Part shown: piece by piece, positions 1-9,708 of the stretch
Position numbering within the stretch: position 1 is the first letter of the stretch
How the letters are laid out: every line of letters starts with the position of its first letter
Source: Halomonas sp. McH1-25
Lineage (GTDB): Bacteria > Pseudomonadota > Gammaproteobacteria > Pseudomonadales > Halomonadaceae
Reading direction: 5' to 3'
NCBI RefSeq assembly: GCF_022348165.1
Contig: NZ_JAKRFI010000006.1
Location: forward strand, 124,001 to 188,000
DNA length: 64,000 nucleotides
The notes under the pieces: model-generated
What the model was told of the DNA's origin: nothing
The model's database searches: none
What the model saw: only the letters and a program-made list of their open reading frames with translations
Made by a program: the position numbers and the translations under genes

Positions 1-2
1 GG

Positions 3-2366
3 CTGATCTACCGTGGCAAGCGTCTGGTCAACTGGGACCCGACCCTGCACACCGCCATTTCCGACCTGGAAGTGGAGAATCGTGAGCAGCAGGGCCAGTT
101 CTGGCATTTCCGCTACCCGCTGGCCGACGGCGTCACCACCGACGACGGCAAGGACTATCTGGTGGTCGCCACCACCCGTCCCGAGACCCTGCTCGGCGAT
201 ACCGGCGTGGCGGTCAACCCCGAGGACCCGCGCTACGCCTCGCTGATCGGCAAGTTCGTCGAACTGCCGCTTGTCGGCCGTCGCATCCCCGTCGTCGCCG
301 ACGAGCATGCCGACATGGAGAAGGGCTCGGGCTGCGTGAAGATCACCCCGGCGCATGACTTCAACGACTACGAGGTCGGCAAGCGTCAGGGTCACGTACT
401 GATCAATGTCTTCTCGCGTGACGCGCAGATTCTCGAGCGGGCCGAGATATTCGACCTGCAGGGCCGGCCGCTGCCCGGCGAGCACGACAGCCTGCCGGCA
501 GCCTACGCCGGGCTGGACCGTTTCGCGGCGCGCGAGAAGATCGTCGCCGACATGGACGCCCTGGGCCTGCTCGAGAAGGTCGAGACCGTCAACAACACCC
601 TGCCGTTTGGTGACCGCTCCGGCGATGTCATCGAGCCGCTGCTCACCGACCAGTGGTTCGTGGCCGTGGAGAGTCTGGCCAAGCCAGCCATTGAAGCCGT
701 CGAGAACGGCGCTATACAGTTCGTTCCCAAGAACTACGAGAACATGTACTTCGCCTGGATGCGCGACCTGCAGGACTGGTGCATCTCGCGCCAGCTGTGG
801 TGGGGGCACCGCATTCCGGCCTGGTACGATCCGCAGGGTAACGTCTACGTCGCGCGCAGCGAGGCCGAAGCCCGCGAGAAGTACGCGCTCAAGCCGGATA
901 CCGTACTGACCCAGGACGAGGACGTGCTCGATACCTGGTTCAGCTCCGGGCTGTGGACCTTCGGTACCCTGGGCTGGCCGGAAGACACGTCGGAACTCAA
1001 GACCTTCCATCCGTCGAGCGTGCTGGTCACCGGCTTCGACATCATTTTCTTCTGGGTCGCGCGCATGATCATGATGACCCTGAAGTTCACCGGCGAAGTC
1101 CCGTTCAAGACCGTCTACGTGCACGGCCTGGTTCGCGATGGGCAGGGCCAGAAGATGTCCAAGTCCAAGGGCAACGTGCTCGACCCCATCGACCTGATCG
1201 ACGGCATCGACCTGGAAGCGCTGGTCGACAAGCGCACCGGCAACATGATGCAGCCGCAGAAGGCCAAGGCCATCGCCAAGGCCACGCGCAGCGAATTCCC
1301 GGAAGGCATCGAGCCGCACGGCACCGACGCCCTACGCTACACCTTCCTGTCGCTGGCCTCGACCGGACGCGACGTCAAGTTCGACATGGGCCGCCTGGAT
1401 GGCTTCCGCAACTTCTGCAACAAGCTGTGGAACGCCTCGCGCTACGTGCTGATGAACACCGAGGGCGAGGACGTCGGCATCGATAGCGGCGACGTCGAGC
1501 TGTCGCTGGCCGATCGCTGGATCGTCTCGCGGCTGCAGCAGACCGAGGCCCAGGTGAGCAAGGCGCTCGAGGAGTACCGCTTCGATCACGCCTCACAGGC
1601 GCTCTACGAGTTCGTCTGGAACGAGTACTGCGACTGGTACCTGGAACTCTCCAAGCCGGTGCTGTGGGACGACAACGCCTCGCCGGCCGCCAAGCGCGGC
1701 ACACGCCGCACGCTGGTTCGCGTGCTCGAGGCGATCCTGCGCCTGGCCCACCCGATGATGCCTTATATCACCGAGGAGATCTGGCAGCGTGTGGCGCCGC
1801 TGGCCGGCAAGATACGTGGCGATGACAACGCTTCGATCATGAACCAGCCCTGGCCGCAGCCGGAGGCTGACAGGATCGACGAACACGCCGAGCGCGACAT
1901 CGAGTGGCTCAAGGGCGTGATCGTCGCCGTGCGCAACGTACGTGCCGAGATGAACATCGCACCCGGCAAGCCACTCGACGTGCTGTTGACCAAGGGCAGC
2001 GACGCCGACCGTCAGCGCCTGGAGAGCAACCGGCCCTTCCTCGCCAAGCTGGCCAAGCTGGGCAGCGCCGAGTGGCTCGCCGATCCGGCCGAGGCCCCGC
2101 TGTCCGCCACTCAGCTGGTCGGCGAGATGGAAGTGCTGGTCCCCATGGCCGACCTGATCGACAAGGAAGCCGAACTGGCCCGCCTGGCCAAGGAGCTCGA
2201 CAAGCAGGACAAGTTCATCGCCGGTATCGAGAAGAAGCTGGGCAACGAAGGCTTTATCGCCAAGGCACCGGCGGAGGTAGTGGACAAGGAGCGCGCCAAG
2301 CTGGCCGACGCCCAAGCCAGTCGAGCCGTGCTTGCCGAGCAGCGCGACAAGATCACTGCCTTGTAA
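3..2366 (+). CDS. valS: valyl-tRNA synthetase, 5' part outside the window
   Basis: Class I aminoacyl-tRNA synthetase that charges tRNA-Val with valine in the cytoplasm. The frame is already open at base 3 and about 787 residues are visible of a protein normally near 950, so the N-terminal HIGH-motif end lies upstream. Visible are part of the editing (CP1) domain, the tryptophan-rich region with WWGHRIPAW, the KMSKS loop at 1152-1166, the anticodon-binding domain, and a charged coiled-coil C-terminal arm (last ~65 residues: [15 protein letters not shown] onward) that is typical of ValRS and absent from IleRS and LeuRS. A hairpin terminator follows directly. Identification is firm. Confidence 0.97.
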   Translation: MIYRGKRLVNWDPTLHTAISDLEVENREQQGQFWHFRYPLADGVTTDDGKDYLVVATTRPETLLGDTGVAVNPEDPRYASLIGKFVELPLVGRRIPVVADEHADMEKGSGCVKITPAHDFNDYEVGKRQGHVLINVFSRDAQILERAEIFDLQGRPLPGEHDSLPAAYAGLDRFAAREKIVADMDALGLLEKVETVNNTLPFGDRSGDVIEPLLTDQWFVAVESLAKPAIEAVENGAIQFVPKNYENMYFAWMRDLQDWCISRQLWWGHRIPAWYDPQGNVYVARSEAEAREKYALKPDTVLTQDEDVLDTWFSSGLWTFGTLGWPEDTSELKTFHPSSVLVTGFDIIFFWVARMIMMTLKFTGEVPFKTVYVHGLVRDGQGQKMSKSKGNVLDPIDLIDGIDLEALVDKRTGNMMQPQKAKAIAKATRSEFPEGIEPHGTDALRYTFLSLASTGRDVKFDMGRLDGFRNFCNKLWNASRYVLMNTEGEDVGIDSGDVELSLADRWIVSRLQQTEAQVSKALEEYRFDHASQALYEFVWNEYCDWYLELSKPVLWDDNASPAAKRGTRRTLVRVLEAILRLAHPMMPYITEEIWQRVAPLAGKIRGDDNASIMNQPWPQPEADRIDEHAERDIEWLKGVIVAVRNVRAEMNIAPGKPLDVLLTKGSDADRQRLESNRPFLAKLAKLGSAEWLADPAEAPLSATQLVGEMEVLVPMADLIDKEAELARLAKELDKQDKFIAGIEKKLGNEGFIAKAPAEVVDKERAKLADAQASRAVLAEQRDKITAL

Positions 2367-2396
2367 TTTCTGCAGCGAGACGGTGCACGACAAGCA

Positions 2397-2424
2397 GGGG
2401 CCGGACATGCTCATGTCCGGCCCC
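2397..2424. terminator. hairpin terminator between valS and a convergent gene
   Basis: GGGGCCGGACATG at 2397-2409 pairs perfectly with CATGTCCGGCCCC at 2412-2424. It sits 30 bases after the valS stop and before the 3' end of the convergent diguanylate cyclase, so it probably serves both. The T-run is weak (TTCC). Confidence 0.7.
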
Positions 2425-2477
2425 TTCCACAGTTGCTTATGTAGCTTTCGGTACGTGTAGCGGGTACGAAGTGTCGC

Positions 2478-3623
2478 TCAACCGAAGCGTGACAGCCGTT
2501 GCGGTGTCGGCAACGGGTCTTCCTTGGCCGGCACCGTTACCCGGCGATCTCTGGCCACGATACGGTCGCGCCCGGTGCGCTTGGCCCGGTAGAGGCGTTG
2601 GTCGGCAAGCGCCACAAGGCCATTGAGGTCACTGGCTTGGCTGGACACGGCCACACCGACGCTGACACTCATGGGAAGACTTTTCCCGGCCACGGCGTAG
2701 GGATTTTCGCGCACCAGTGCAGCGAGACGTTCAGCTACACCCACGGCATCGTTCAGCGTCATGCCGTTGAGTACGACCATGAACTCCTCGCCACCATAAC
2801 GCCCCAGCACGTCTTCTTCACGCAATCCCAGGCGCAGACATTCGGTCAGATGGCACAGAGCGCGATCGCCCACATCGTGTCCATACTCGTCGTTGATACG
2901 CTTGAAGTAGTCGATGTCGATCATCAGCATGGCGTAAGTCTGCTGGCCTTGCGCCATTTGCTCAGCCGCCCTGAAGACCGCACGCCGATTGTAGACTCCC
3001 GTCAATGCGTCATGAGTGGCTTCGCGACGATAGCTGCGCTCGAGACGTTCGGTCACCCCTTCCAGCCCCGTCAGGACCACGGCGAACAACACACAGACCA
3101 GCAACATATTGGCCATTAACACTATGTCGGGGATCAGCGATTCGTGGCGCCAATCGCTGGCCCGTTCACCAATGTCGATGACCTGCAGCGCCGTCAAGGC
3201 CAGTATCAGCAGGCTGATACCGAGCTTGACCAGCGGAGGCATGGCGCTGATGTAGATGATCAGCAAAATGACAGGGAAATAGAGTTCGAAGCCAACACCT
3301 GCTCCGTAGGCACTGATGGATTCGAGCATGTGCCAGGCCATGCTCGTCAGCACCAAACTGACGCCTGCCGTCATGTACCCCCGACGATGCAATTCGCGGG
3401 CAGCCAGCACGCTACTCAGGCCGATCAAGGTGATAGCCACCATCCGCTCGCTGCCCAACAGCCAGAACATGGGCAACAATGCCAATACGTAGGTCGCCGT
3501 AGCGATGACATAAAGGCGAGACAGTGTGTGAAAGTAGCGCTGCTGTTCGGGAGGCAAGGGACAAGCGGGCAACGCGAACGAACGCCACTTGTCCGAAATC
3601 TTTCGAGAGTTATAAGCAACCAT
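2478..3623 (-). CDS. membrane diguanylate cyclase (GGDEF)
   Basis: Predicted to make cyclic di-GMP from two GTP. The 381-residue protein has a hydrophobic N-terminal half (about six membrane segments, residues 35-190) and a C-terminal GGDEF domain. The active-site motif is GGEEF at residues 277-281, and an inhibitory RxxD site (R268-D271) lies five residues before it, so product inhibition is expected. No EAL or HD-GYP domain is present. The ATG start has AAGGG 6 bases upstream. The second GGDEF gene at 4280-5425 has the same length and layout, so the two look like an old tandem duplication separated by a small lipoprotein gene. The input signal is unknown. Confidence 0.9.
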   Translation of the reverse strand: MVAYNSRKISDKWRSFALPACPLPPEQQRYFHTLSRLYVIATATYVLALLPMFWLLGSERMVAITLIGLSSVLAARELHRRGYMTAGVSLVLTSMAWHMLESISAYGAGVGFELYFPVILLIIYISAMPPLVKLGISLLILALTALQVIDIGERASDWRHESLIPDIVLMANMLLVCVLFAVVLTGLEGVTERLERSYRREATHDALTGVYNRRAVFRAAEQMAQGQQTYAMLMIDIDYFKRINDEYGHDVGDRALCHLTECLRLGLREEDVLGRYGGEEFMVVLNGMTLNDAVGVAERLAALVRENPYAVAGKSLPMSVSVGVAVSSQASDLNGLVALADQRLYRAKRTGRDRIVARDRRVTVPAKEDPLPTPQRLSRFG

Positions 3624-3773
3624 GAATTCCCTTTCTCCTTCCGTCGCCAGAGCAGGCAGCGGAACGTTCTCATCGATGGCGTTGACGAAACCTCACGACC
3701 CCACCACCGACCCATGAATTGATCCAGTTCCAAGGTGCTTTGTTCTGAAAATCGTGCGTTGCGGTGCCACGCC

Positions 3774-4253
3774 TTATCCTTGGCGCTTGAAACCACCCAA
3801 CACGTGCCCGTCGCGCCCCATCAGGACCAGACGATCATGATCAAGAAGATAACGGTAGGCTTGCGACAACAACTCAGCGACCTTTGGCGACTGAGGCAGG
3901 CCGGGACAGGCCATACGGGTTGTCGCCAGATCGGAGACCGCCAACCTCCGTCCATCGCCTAGCGTAGCCTCTCCTTGTAGAGTATTACAGCCGTCACTGC
4001 CCACAAGCTGCAATATTTTACCTTTTGGTAACAAGGTGAAATACGCCTTGCGCTCTCCTTGCCACCACTCGTCCGTCCCAAACAGCGTCAATTCCCACCG
4101 CGCCCCTACCAGGGGAGAATCGGCGACATACGAAGCCGGAGCGTCTTCCATCGCTGGACGGGAGGCGCCACACCCAGCCATGATTACCATGGATGACACT
4201 GCCAACCAGTGACGTCCACGTCTACTGACGTGACGCATGAGCTGTTCTTTCAT
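3774..4253 (-). CDS. META-domain lipoprotein (HslJ-like)
   Basis: Short lipoprotein of about 159 residues. The N-terminus is basic, then a hydrophobic stretch ends in a lipobox (IMAGC), so it should be lipidated and membrane anchored. The rest resembles a META/HslJ domain: GSDGCNTLQGEATL followed by the characteristic TRMACPG element. HslJ-type proteins are linked to heat shock and novobiocin resistance, but no reaction is known. The reading frame is open further upstream to a TTG at 4283 that overlaps the stop of the upstream GGDEF gene. I chose the ATG at 4253 because GAAGG lies just before it; ATG 4238 is also possible. It is probably cotranscribed with the GGDEF gene 27 bases upstream. 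Confidence 0.82.
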   Translation of the reverse strand: MKEQLMRHVSRRGRHWLAVSSMVIMAGCGASRPAMEDAPASYVADSPLVGARWELTLFGTDEWWQGERKAYFTLLPKGKILQLVGSDGCNTLQGEATLGDGRRLAVSDLATTRMACPGLPQSPKVAELLSQAYRYLLDHDRLVLMGRDGHVLGGFKRQG

Positions 4254-4279
4254 ACTTGCCTTCAATAACCGGGTCAGTT

Positions 4280-5425
4280 TCAAGCATTGTCCGCCGATGG
4301 CATTTCGGGTAGCAAGCGTGCCGTGACTCCCTCGCCCATTTCCGCTTCCCGTGACTCGCCTCCTTGCGCAAAGAGCTGGTTGCGTCCCGATGATTTCGCC
4401 AGGTAGAGCCTGCGATCGGCCAGGTCGACGACGTCACGCAACTCGTCGGCCTCGCTCGACAGCGCCAACCCCATGGACAGGGTCACCCCCAGATCGAGCG
4501 ACTCCAGGCGGCACGGCGACCTGGCCAGCTCATTGCGCAGACGTGCCGCTACGCTCAGCGCGTCTTCCAGTGTGGTATCGGGCAATACCACCAGGAATTC
4601 CTCGCCCCCGACCCGACCGATAAAATCGTCTTCGCGCAGCGTGTTACCCAACAGTTGCGCCAAGTGACGCAGGACCTCGTCGCCGACACTGTGACCGTGA
4701 TTGTCGTTGATACACTTGAAGTGATCGGCATCCAGCAACAGCAGCGCGAAAGGCTGCTCTGCCTGCCAGTAGCGCTCGACCTTATCAAAGACGGCGCGCC
4801 GATTCAGCACGCCGGTCAGCGAATCATGCGTGGCATCGGTGCGGAACCGCCGCTCGGTGGTTTCGGTAATGGCGTAGACCTGCAGAACGATGAACGTGAA
4901 CAGCACGAAGGTGGCCACGACGTTCAGGGAAAACAGCAGCTCACGGCTCAAGTCGCTGTAAGGCCAGTTACCCAGGGTGCCGAACAGCAGATGCTCCGTG
5001 GCGAGAATAAGGCTGATCACCAGCGCACTGAGAAGCAGCTTGAGACGTCGCGTCAAATCGCTGATCAGCACCTCGAAGAGAAGGACGAAGAAGAAATATT
5101 CACAACCTGTCTCGTCACCCAGCATCATCCCCGCAGCGATGACCAGGATAATTACAGCGCCAAGCTTGATTAGCAGTGCCTGGGTGCGTCGGCCGTGGCG
5201 ATGCAGCGCTATCGCCACGATGTTGGCCGCGATGCAGGCCAGGTTGAGCAGCATCAATACCGCAACATCGAGCGCGGCAAATATTGGGATGAACGATACA
5301 TGCGTCGCGATGGCGAAGAGATAGACATGGATAAAAATCTGGTAACTGCGCCGCCGCTCGGGAGCGAGATCGGCAGGCGGGTGCGTCAAGCGTACCCAGC
5401 GCGTCTGGCATACACCACTGGACAT
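4280..5425 (-). CDS. membrane diguanylate cyclase (GGDEF), paralogue of the neighbouring gene
   Basis: Second cyclic di-GMP synthase of the pair. From the ATG at 5425 (AGGGG 8 bases upstream) it is 381 residues, exactly as long as the cyclase at 2478-3623. The open frame runs 22 codons further up but without a good ribosome site. About six hydrophobic segments (residues 30-190) precede a GGDEF domain with GGEEF at residues 273-277 and an RxxD inhibitory site at 264-267. The central sequences match the sister gene closely (ATHD.LTGV.NRRAVF; GHxVGD). A META lipoprotein gene follows and may share its transcript. The sensory N-terminus has no domain I recognise by name. Confidence 0.9.
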   Translation of the reverse strand: MSSGVCQTRWVRLTHPPADLAPERRRSYQIFIHVYLFAIATHVSFIPIFAALDVAVLMLLNLACIAANIVAIALHRHGRRTQALLIKLGAVIILVIAAGMMLGDETGCEYFFFVLLFEVLISDLTRRLKLLLSALVISLILATEHLLFGTLGNWPYSDLSRELLFSLNVVATFVLFTFIVLQVYAITETTERRFRTDATHDSLTGVLNRRAVFDKVERYWQAEQPFALLLLDADHFKCINDNHGHSVGDEVLRHLAQLLGNTLREDDFIGRVGGEEFLVVLPDTTLEDALSVAARLRNELARSPCRLESLDLGVTLSMGLALSSEADELRDVVDLADRRLYLAKSSGRNQLFAQGGESREAEMGEGVTARLLPEMPSADNA

Positions 5426-5797
5426 AGCACTACCCCTGTATGCGGTCACCTTGCGCATTTTTGGTTGAGGCGACGGCAGCCCAAGGGACAATGCATGTCC
5501 ACCTGGTCTGCTCCCTGCGTAGGTCGGCTCGCCTCCCGCATGAGGCTAGCTCATACATGGGCAAACTCATGGATTGATTCGTCTCGGCGTTATCCAATGC
5601 ACCCGCTCTGACCCATTCGGATACACCGATGGCACCCTGAACCATCCCCGATCATAACGCTTCGCTACGTTGGTAGGCACTTCCCTGGATCAACCTATAC
5701 GCCATGGTTGGCATGGTATCGTTGTCGCCCATTAGCGAACCCGATCGCCAAGTCTCGAAACGCCCATCGGCTTGCCATCAACCGAAGAGGATCTTGC
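5426..5797. other. intergenic region between divergent genes
   Basis: A 372-base stretch between the GGDEF gene (leftward) and the DoxX gene (rightward). A 71-codon leftward frame at 5430-5645 has no ribosome site or recognisable protein character. I see no convincing hairpin or operator. It presumably holds both promoters. Confidence 0.5.
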
Positions 5798-6202
5798 ATG
5801 CTTCAAGCACTGCACAACGATGCTGTCGGCAAACTCGTACTCCGGCTGAGCGTCGGCGTGCTGATTCTGTTGCACGGCGTTGCCAAGCTTCTCAACCCAG
5901 GCAGCCTGAGCTGGATCGGCGATCAGGTCGCCGGTCACGGCCTGCCGGTCTTTCTGGCCTATGGCGTACTGATTGGCGAGGTCGTCGCGCCGCTCATGGC
6001 GATTGTCGGCTGGCAGACGCGCATTGCCGGGTTGCTCATGGCGGCAAACATGGTCGTGGCCATCTTCCTGGCTCACTCCGGAGAGCTCTTCATGCTGGGC
6101 CGCAGCGGTGGCTGGGCCCTGGAACTACAGGGCATGTTCCTGTTCGGCGCCCTGGCCCTGGTGTTTCTGGGTAGCGGACGTTTGGCCGTGCGTCCGGACT
6201 AG
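5798..6202 (+). CDS. DoxX family membrane protein
   Basis: Small integral membrane protein of 134 residues with four hydrophobic helices. It fits the DoxX family: LRLSVGVLILLHGVAKL at the N-terminus and GVLIGEVVAPLMAIVG in the middle are typical. DoxX proteins are associated with redox and thiol stress or with quinone-linked membrane complexes, but the role in proteobacteria is poorly defined. The ATG at 5798 follows GAGG; the frame is open further upstream but lacks a better signal. Its TAG stop interlocks with the TAG stop of the convergent glycosylase gene inside one CTAG (6199-6202). Confidence 0.85.
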   Translation: MLQALHNDAVGKLVLRLSVGVLILLHGVAKLLNPGSLSWIGDQVAGHGLPVFLAYGVLIGEVVAPLMAIVGWQTRIAGLLMAANMVVAIFLAHSGELFMLGRSGGWALELQGMFLFGALALVFLGSGRLAVRPD

Positions 6203-6894
6203 TCAGCCTGGCGCAGCAGATCAGCTACCCCCAAGGCCTCGAGCCGCGCCTTCAATAAGTCAGGGAAACGCTTGAACCACGCCTGGTTCAAGGGCGAAGG
6301 ATGCGGTAAAGGGGAAAGCCGAAACTCGGCTTCGCGACCGTCCTCCAGGACCAGCGTCGTGGTGTGGCTTTCCTCGAAGCGATCGTCGCGCTTCCAGAAG
6401 TCTTCCAGCGCCTGGCGCACCGCCTTGGGTTGGTTGATGCCGAACCACAGGAAAGCTTCGCGCCCCAGAGTGATCGCTTCCCGGCCCTGCCAATGGTCGA
6501 TCAATACGCGCGCCATCAACGGCTGGAAACGCTTCTTGGCAGACATCGACCAGGCCTTGTTGCCGGTGGGCTTGTAGGGCACGGTGTTGGCCCAGAAGAC
6601 ATGCCTTCCAACGTCGCGTGACGCTTCGAAGTCGGGCATCGGTTCGCCGTGGATGGCCTGATAGAGCCCTTGGCGCACCTTCTGGCCTCCGCTACCGATG
6701 AACGGCTCGCCCCACTTGACTTCCTGCCGCCCCGGATCGCGCCCGAAGAAACCCACTGGAGCATCATGCGGGCCCAGGCCGATGATCGGCTCGCACGGAT
6801 CCTTATCGAAATCGCGGTAGGTATCGAGATCGATGCCTTCTAACGTTTGCGCGGCATCGCGAAATTGCTGCTTGAGGTTGTCGTCCAATGGCAT
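6199..6894 (-). CDS. uracil-DNA glycosylase superfamily protein
   Basis: A 231-residue cytoplasmic protein with both UDG superfamily signatures: the glycine-rich first motif (GRDPGRQEVKWGEPFIGSGG, residues 51-70) and the second motif HPSPLN near the C-terminus. This group recognises damaged or deaminated bases, but the substrate cannot be set from sequence. It is not the canonical Ung, which has GQDPYH. The ATG at 6894 has a strong AAGGAG. The frame is open 45 codons further upstream through a low-complexity stretch, which I take as non-coding. The gene ends tail to tail with doxX. Confidence 0.82.
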   Translation of the reverse strand: MPLDDNLKQQFRDAAQTLEGIDLDTYRDFDKDPCEPIIGLGPHDAPVGFFGRDPGRQEVKWGEPFIGSGGQKVRQGLYQAIHGEPMPDFEASRDVGRHVFWANTVPYKPTGNKAWSMSAKKRFQPLMARVLIDHWQGREAITLGREAFLWFGINQPKAVRQALEDFWKRDDRFEESHTTTLVLEDGREAEFRLSPLPHPSPLNQAWFKRFPDLLKARLEALGVADLLRQAD

Positions 6895-6970
6895 ACGCTC
6901 GCTCCTTGAGCCTCTGATGGGCCAGACGGGCCGGGGCTCGTTGCCACCGGCCTCGCCATGGCCGCCTCCG

Positions 6971-6994
6971 TTGGCCGGTTGGCCGGTTGGCCGG
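6971..6994. repeat. short tandem repeat, 3 x 8 bp
   Basis: Three exact copies of TTGGCCGG in the 100-base gap between the glyoxalase stop and the glycosylase start. Each unit contains the palindrome GGCC. It is most likely a slippage-prone microsatellite. Confidence 0.8.
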
Positions 6995-6995
6995 T

Positions 6996-7436
6996 TTACC
7001 AGGTGCCGGTATTTTCCATCGAAGCCCAAGGTTCGCGTGGCTCGAGCGAGTCGCCCTTCTGCAGCAACTCGATGGAAATGCCGTCCGGCGAACGCACGAA
7101 CGCCATATGCCCATCGCGGGGCGGACGGTTGATGGTTACACCGTTGGCCTGCAAATGGTCACACAACGCATAGATGTCATCGACACGGTAGGCCAGGTGT
7201 CCGAAGTTGCGACCACCGGTATACTCCTCGGGATCCCAGTTGTAGGTCAGCTCGATCATCGGCGCCCGATCTTCCCTGGCACGCGGCAAATCCTCGGAGG
7301 CAGCCAGGAACACCAATGTGAAGCGTCCCTTCTCGTTCTCCTTGCGGCTGACCTCAGCGAGTCCGAGCAGATCGCAATAGAAGTGCAGCGAAGCGTTGAG
7401 GTCGCTGACGCGAACCATGGTGTGCAAGTACTGCAT
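6996..7436 (-). CDS. gloA: lactoylglutathione lyase (glyoxalase I)
   Basis: Isomerises the methylglyoxal-glutathione hemithioacetal to S-lactoylglutathione, the first step of methylglyoxal detoxification. The 146-residue protein has the two-module vicinal-oxygen-chelate fold of Glo[20 protein letters not shown] at the start, [20 protein letters not shown], and [11 protein letters not shown] near the end. The expected metal ligands are the early His (H5), Glu of IELTYNW, His of FGHLAY and Glu of IELLQ. The start ATG is preceded by AAAGGGAG. The DUF411 gene lies 19 bases upstream on the same strand, so the two may be cotranscribed. Confidence 0.93.
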   Translation of the reverse strand: MQYLHTMVRVSDLNASLHFYCDLLGLAEVSRKENEKGRFTLVFLAASEDLPRAREDRAPMIELTYNWDPEEYTGGRNFGHLAYRVDDIYALCDHLQANGVTINRPPRDGHMAFVRSPDGISIELLQKGDSLEPREPWASMENTGTW

Positions 7437-7455
7437 GATCGTTCTCCCTTTTCGC

Positions 7456-7923
7456 TTACGACTCGTGTGTGTAGCGCTGATAGACATCGATGTCGCCGCC
7501 TTCCTGCCAGGCATAGACGGTATAGTCGTCGACGCGCCCGGTCTCCATACCTGGCGATCCGTGCGGCATGCCCGGCACGGCGAGACCGCTGACATCGGCT
7601 CCGCTATCCAGCAGGCGCTGGATATCCGTCGCCGGCACGTGTCCCTCTATCACATAGCCATCGATCACGGCCGTATGACACGACGCCAGTCGTTGCGGTA
7701 CGCCATGCTCGGCCTTGACCGCCCCCATTTCACGACTGGCATGAAGCTGCACATCGAAACCGGCCTGCTCCAAATGTTCGGCCCAGGCGGTACAACAGCC
7801 GCAATTGGGGTCTTTCCATACCTCGGCCACGGGGCCGGCCCAGGCCGACCCGGCCATCAGCCCCAACACGAGACCGGCCATTCCCCGGCGCCATGATTGC
7901 ATTGTCGATGTCGATTCTTGCAT
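7456..7923 (-). CDS. exported DUF411 metal-binding protein
   Basis: A 155-residue protein with a signal peptide (hydrophobic core [13 protein letters not shown], likely cleaved after AWA) and a DUF411 domain. DPNCGCC sits just after the cleavage site, with conserved [20 protein letters not shown] downstream. DUF411 proteins are often found with copper-resistance genes and are thought to bind metal in the periplasm. The Cys pairs and His residues fit that, but the metal is not proven and no copper genes are adjacent here. The ATG at 7923 has GGGAG at good spacing. Glyoxalase I follows after 19 bases. Confidence 0.85.
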   Translation of the reverse strand: MQESTSTMQSWRRGMAGLVLGLMAGSAWAGPVAEVWKDPNCGCCTAWAEHLEQAGFDVQLHASREMGAVKAEHGVPQRLASCHTAVIDGYVIEGHVPATDIQRLLDSGADVSGLAVPGMPHGSPGMETGRVDDYTVYAWQEGGDIDVYQRYTHES

Positions 7924-8037
7924 TGGTTGTCTCCCGCTTTGGCGATTGCCAGGAACTACGGCATCATGACCCATTATCCACCGGCGCGTCACGCCGGTCT
8001 TGATCCCCATCAGCCCGGCAGCCCTTAGAGAAAACAC

Positions 8038-8604
8038 ATGGCCGATTACTGCGACCTGGCGCCCATGCATCCGGTTCACCAACCCTATCATGACGAAGAG
8101 TACGGGTTTCCGGTAACAGACGACGACAGCCTATTCGAGCGCTTGGTGCTCGAAATCAACCAGGCCGGTTTGTCGTGGCTGACGGTACTCAACAAGCGTG
8201 CAGCGTTTCGCCAAGCGTTCGATGACTTCTCCATTGCGCGAGTGGCCGACTATGGCGACACCGAGCGCGAGCGCCTGCTGACCGATGCAGGAATCATCCG
8301 CAACCGCCTCAAGGTAGATGCCGCCATCCACAATGCCGGTGTGATTCGCGTGCTACAGGCCGAGCATGGCAGCTTCAAGGCGTGGCTGGAGCATCATCAC
8401 CCATTGCCGCTGAATGACTGGGTTCGTCTATTCAAACGTACCTTTCGCTTCACAGGGCCGGAAATCGTCAATGAGTTCCTGATGAGTACCGGCTACCTGC
8501 CGGGAGCGCACCGCGAGGATTGTCCAGTGCATGCCCGAATCGTCGCCTGTCGCCCCGCCTGGACCAACGCCGGTTCTGAGGAAGCGCAGCAATGGATTCC
8601 CTGA
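8038..8604 (+). CDS. tag: DNA-3-methyladenine glycosylase I
   Basis: Removes 3-methyladenine from alkylated DNA in base excision repair. The 188-residue protein has family features: an early Cys (C5), YHDEEYGFPVTDD, LEINQAGLSWLTVLNKR and DAGIIRNRLKVDAAIHNA. In Tag a Cys and His at each end bind zinc; C5, H18 and the C-terminal CPVH cluster are candidates here. The aromatic residue after HDEE is Tyr where E. coli Tag has Trp (HDNEWG), a conservative change. The YdjM-like gene starts inside its last codons (13-base overlap), so they are translationally linked. Confidence 0.9.
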   Translation: MADYCDLAPMHPVHQPYHDEEYGFPVTDDDSLFERLVLEINQAGLSWLTVLNKRAAFRQAFDDFSIARVADYGDTERERLLTDAGIIRNRLKVDAAIHNAGVIRVLQAEHGSFKAWLEHHHPLPLNDWVRLFKRTFRFTGPEIVNEFLMSTGYLPGAHREDCPVHARIVACRPAWTNAGSEEAQQWIP

Positions 8605-9656
8605 CCCAAGCCTGCCTGGGCGCCGCCATCGGCGGTGCCGTACTCGGCCGCCGGCTAGGGCGCAGGGCCGTCCTCGCCGGCGCCGCCCTGGGCACCCTGC
8701 CCGACCTCGACGTGGTCATCGATTACGGCGACGCCGTAGCGGACTACACCTATCACCGGGGCTTCAGTCATTCGTTGATCGTACTCACTGCGCTGGCGAT
8801 CCTGCTTGCCACGCTGACCGCCCGGCTGGCCCCTGCCTGGGATATCCCATTGCGCCGCTGGGTAACGTTCTACGCCACCTGCTTGCTCACCCACCCGCTG
8901 CTCGACGCGTTCACGACCTACGGCACGCAACTGTGGTGGCCGCTGGCCACGCCGCCGGTAAGCTGGGCCAGCATCTTCATCATCGATCCGCTGTATACCC
9001 TGCCGCTGCTGGTCAGCGTTCTCTATGTGCTGGCACGCGGTTACCGTCCACGTGCCCTGAATTGGGGACTGGCGCTATCCACGCTGTATCTCGCTTTCTC
9101 GCTTGGCGCCAAATTGACGATCGATCAGCGCATGGCGCCGGTACTTGCTGCGCAGGGCCTGCAGGACGCCCCCCGTCTGGTCCAGCCCACGCCCTTCAAT
9201 ACGCTGCTATGGCGAATCACGGTCGTCGAGGGCGATCACTACTACGAAGCGCTGAGCGGTCTTCTCGATTCGGCACCTCCGACGCTGGAACGCTTTCCAC
9301 GCGGCGGCCGTCATGCCGATGCCGCTCAGGCGCTGCCCAGTGGACAGCGCCTGCAATGGTTCGCCGGGCCCTTCCTGCGCTATCGGATTCAGCACGACGA
9401 TGGCAACGCTTGGCTGATCGCCACCGACCTGCGGCTGGGCTTTCCGGGCTTCCACCCGTTCAACTTCCGCCTGGCCAGACGCGACGAGGGCGAATGGCAA
9501 CCGGTCACGACACGTGAAATTCCCGGCCGGCCTGCCGACACCGCTGCCTTGATGAGGCTATTGAATCGCGCCATTACGCCTGACATGAGCCTATGCCCAT
9601 CGGCGTTCCTGCAAGCGGAGAAGATGGCGGGACCGGGTACCTGCCCTTCATCCTGA
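8592..9656 (+). CDS. YdjM-like membrane-bound metal-dependent hydrolase family protein
   Basis: A 354-residue protein of the YdjM/DUF457 family. The N-terminal half carries MDSLTQACLGAAIGG, HRGFSHSL and LLTHPLLDAF, which hold the conserved His and Asp residues proposed to bind metal, among four to five membrane helices. A soluble C-terminal half follows (from about residue 195). In E. coli the relative YdjM is an SOS gene, but I see no LexA site upstream here. The start ATG overlaps the end of tag and has GAGGAA upstream. The enzymatic activity is unproven for the whole family. Confidence 0.82.
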   Translation: MDSLTQACLGAAIGGAVLGRRLGRRAVLAGAALGTLPDLDVVIDYGDAVADYTYHRGFSHSLIVLTALAILLATLTARLAPAWDIPLRRWVTFYATCLLTHPLLDAFTTYGTQLWWPLATPPVSWASIFIIDPLYTLPLLVSVLYVLARGYRPRALNWGLALSTLYLAFSLGAKLTIDQRMAPVLAAQGLQDAPRLVQPTPFNTLLWRITVVEGDHYYEALSGLLDSAPPTLERFPRGGRHADAAQALPSGQRLQWFAGPFLRYRIQHDDGNAWLIATDLRLGFPGFHPFNFRLARRDEGEWQPVTTREIPGRPADTAALMRLLNRAITPDMSLCPSAFLQAEKMAGPGTCPSS

Positions 9657-9663
9657 CACGACA

Positions 9664-9691
9664 AAGCCCGGCCTCAATGGCCAGGCTTGTT
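9664..9691. terminator. bidirectional hairpin terminator
   Basis: AAGCC-C-GGCC (9664-9673) pairs with GGCC-A-GGCTT (9679-9688) with one internal mismatch and a five-base loop, followed by GTT. It lies between the ends of the convergent YdjM-like and azoR genes and can serve both. Confidence 0.65.
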
Positions 9692-9708
9692 CTCTCTGGA
9701 CCTGAACG

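Noticed and set aside
1593-2414. 273-codon minus-strand frame opposite valS
   Set aside because: It is antisense to the conserved valS C-terminus and runs into the terminator; it has no domain.
5430-5645. 71-codon minus-strand frame upstream of the second GGDEF gene
   Set aside because: No ribosome site and no protein character; it lies in the promoter gap.
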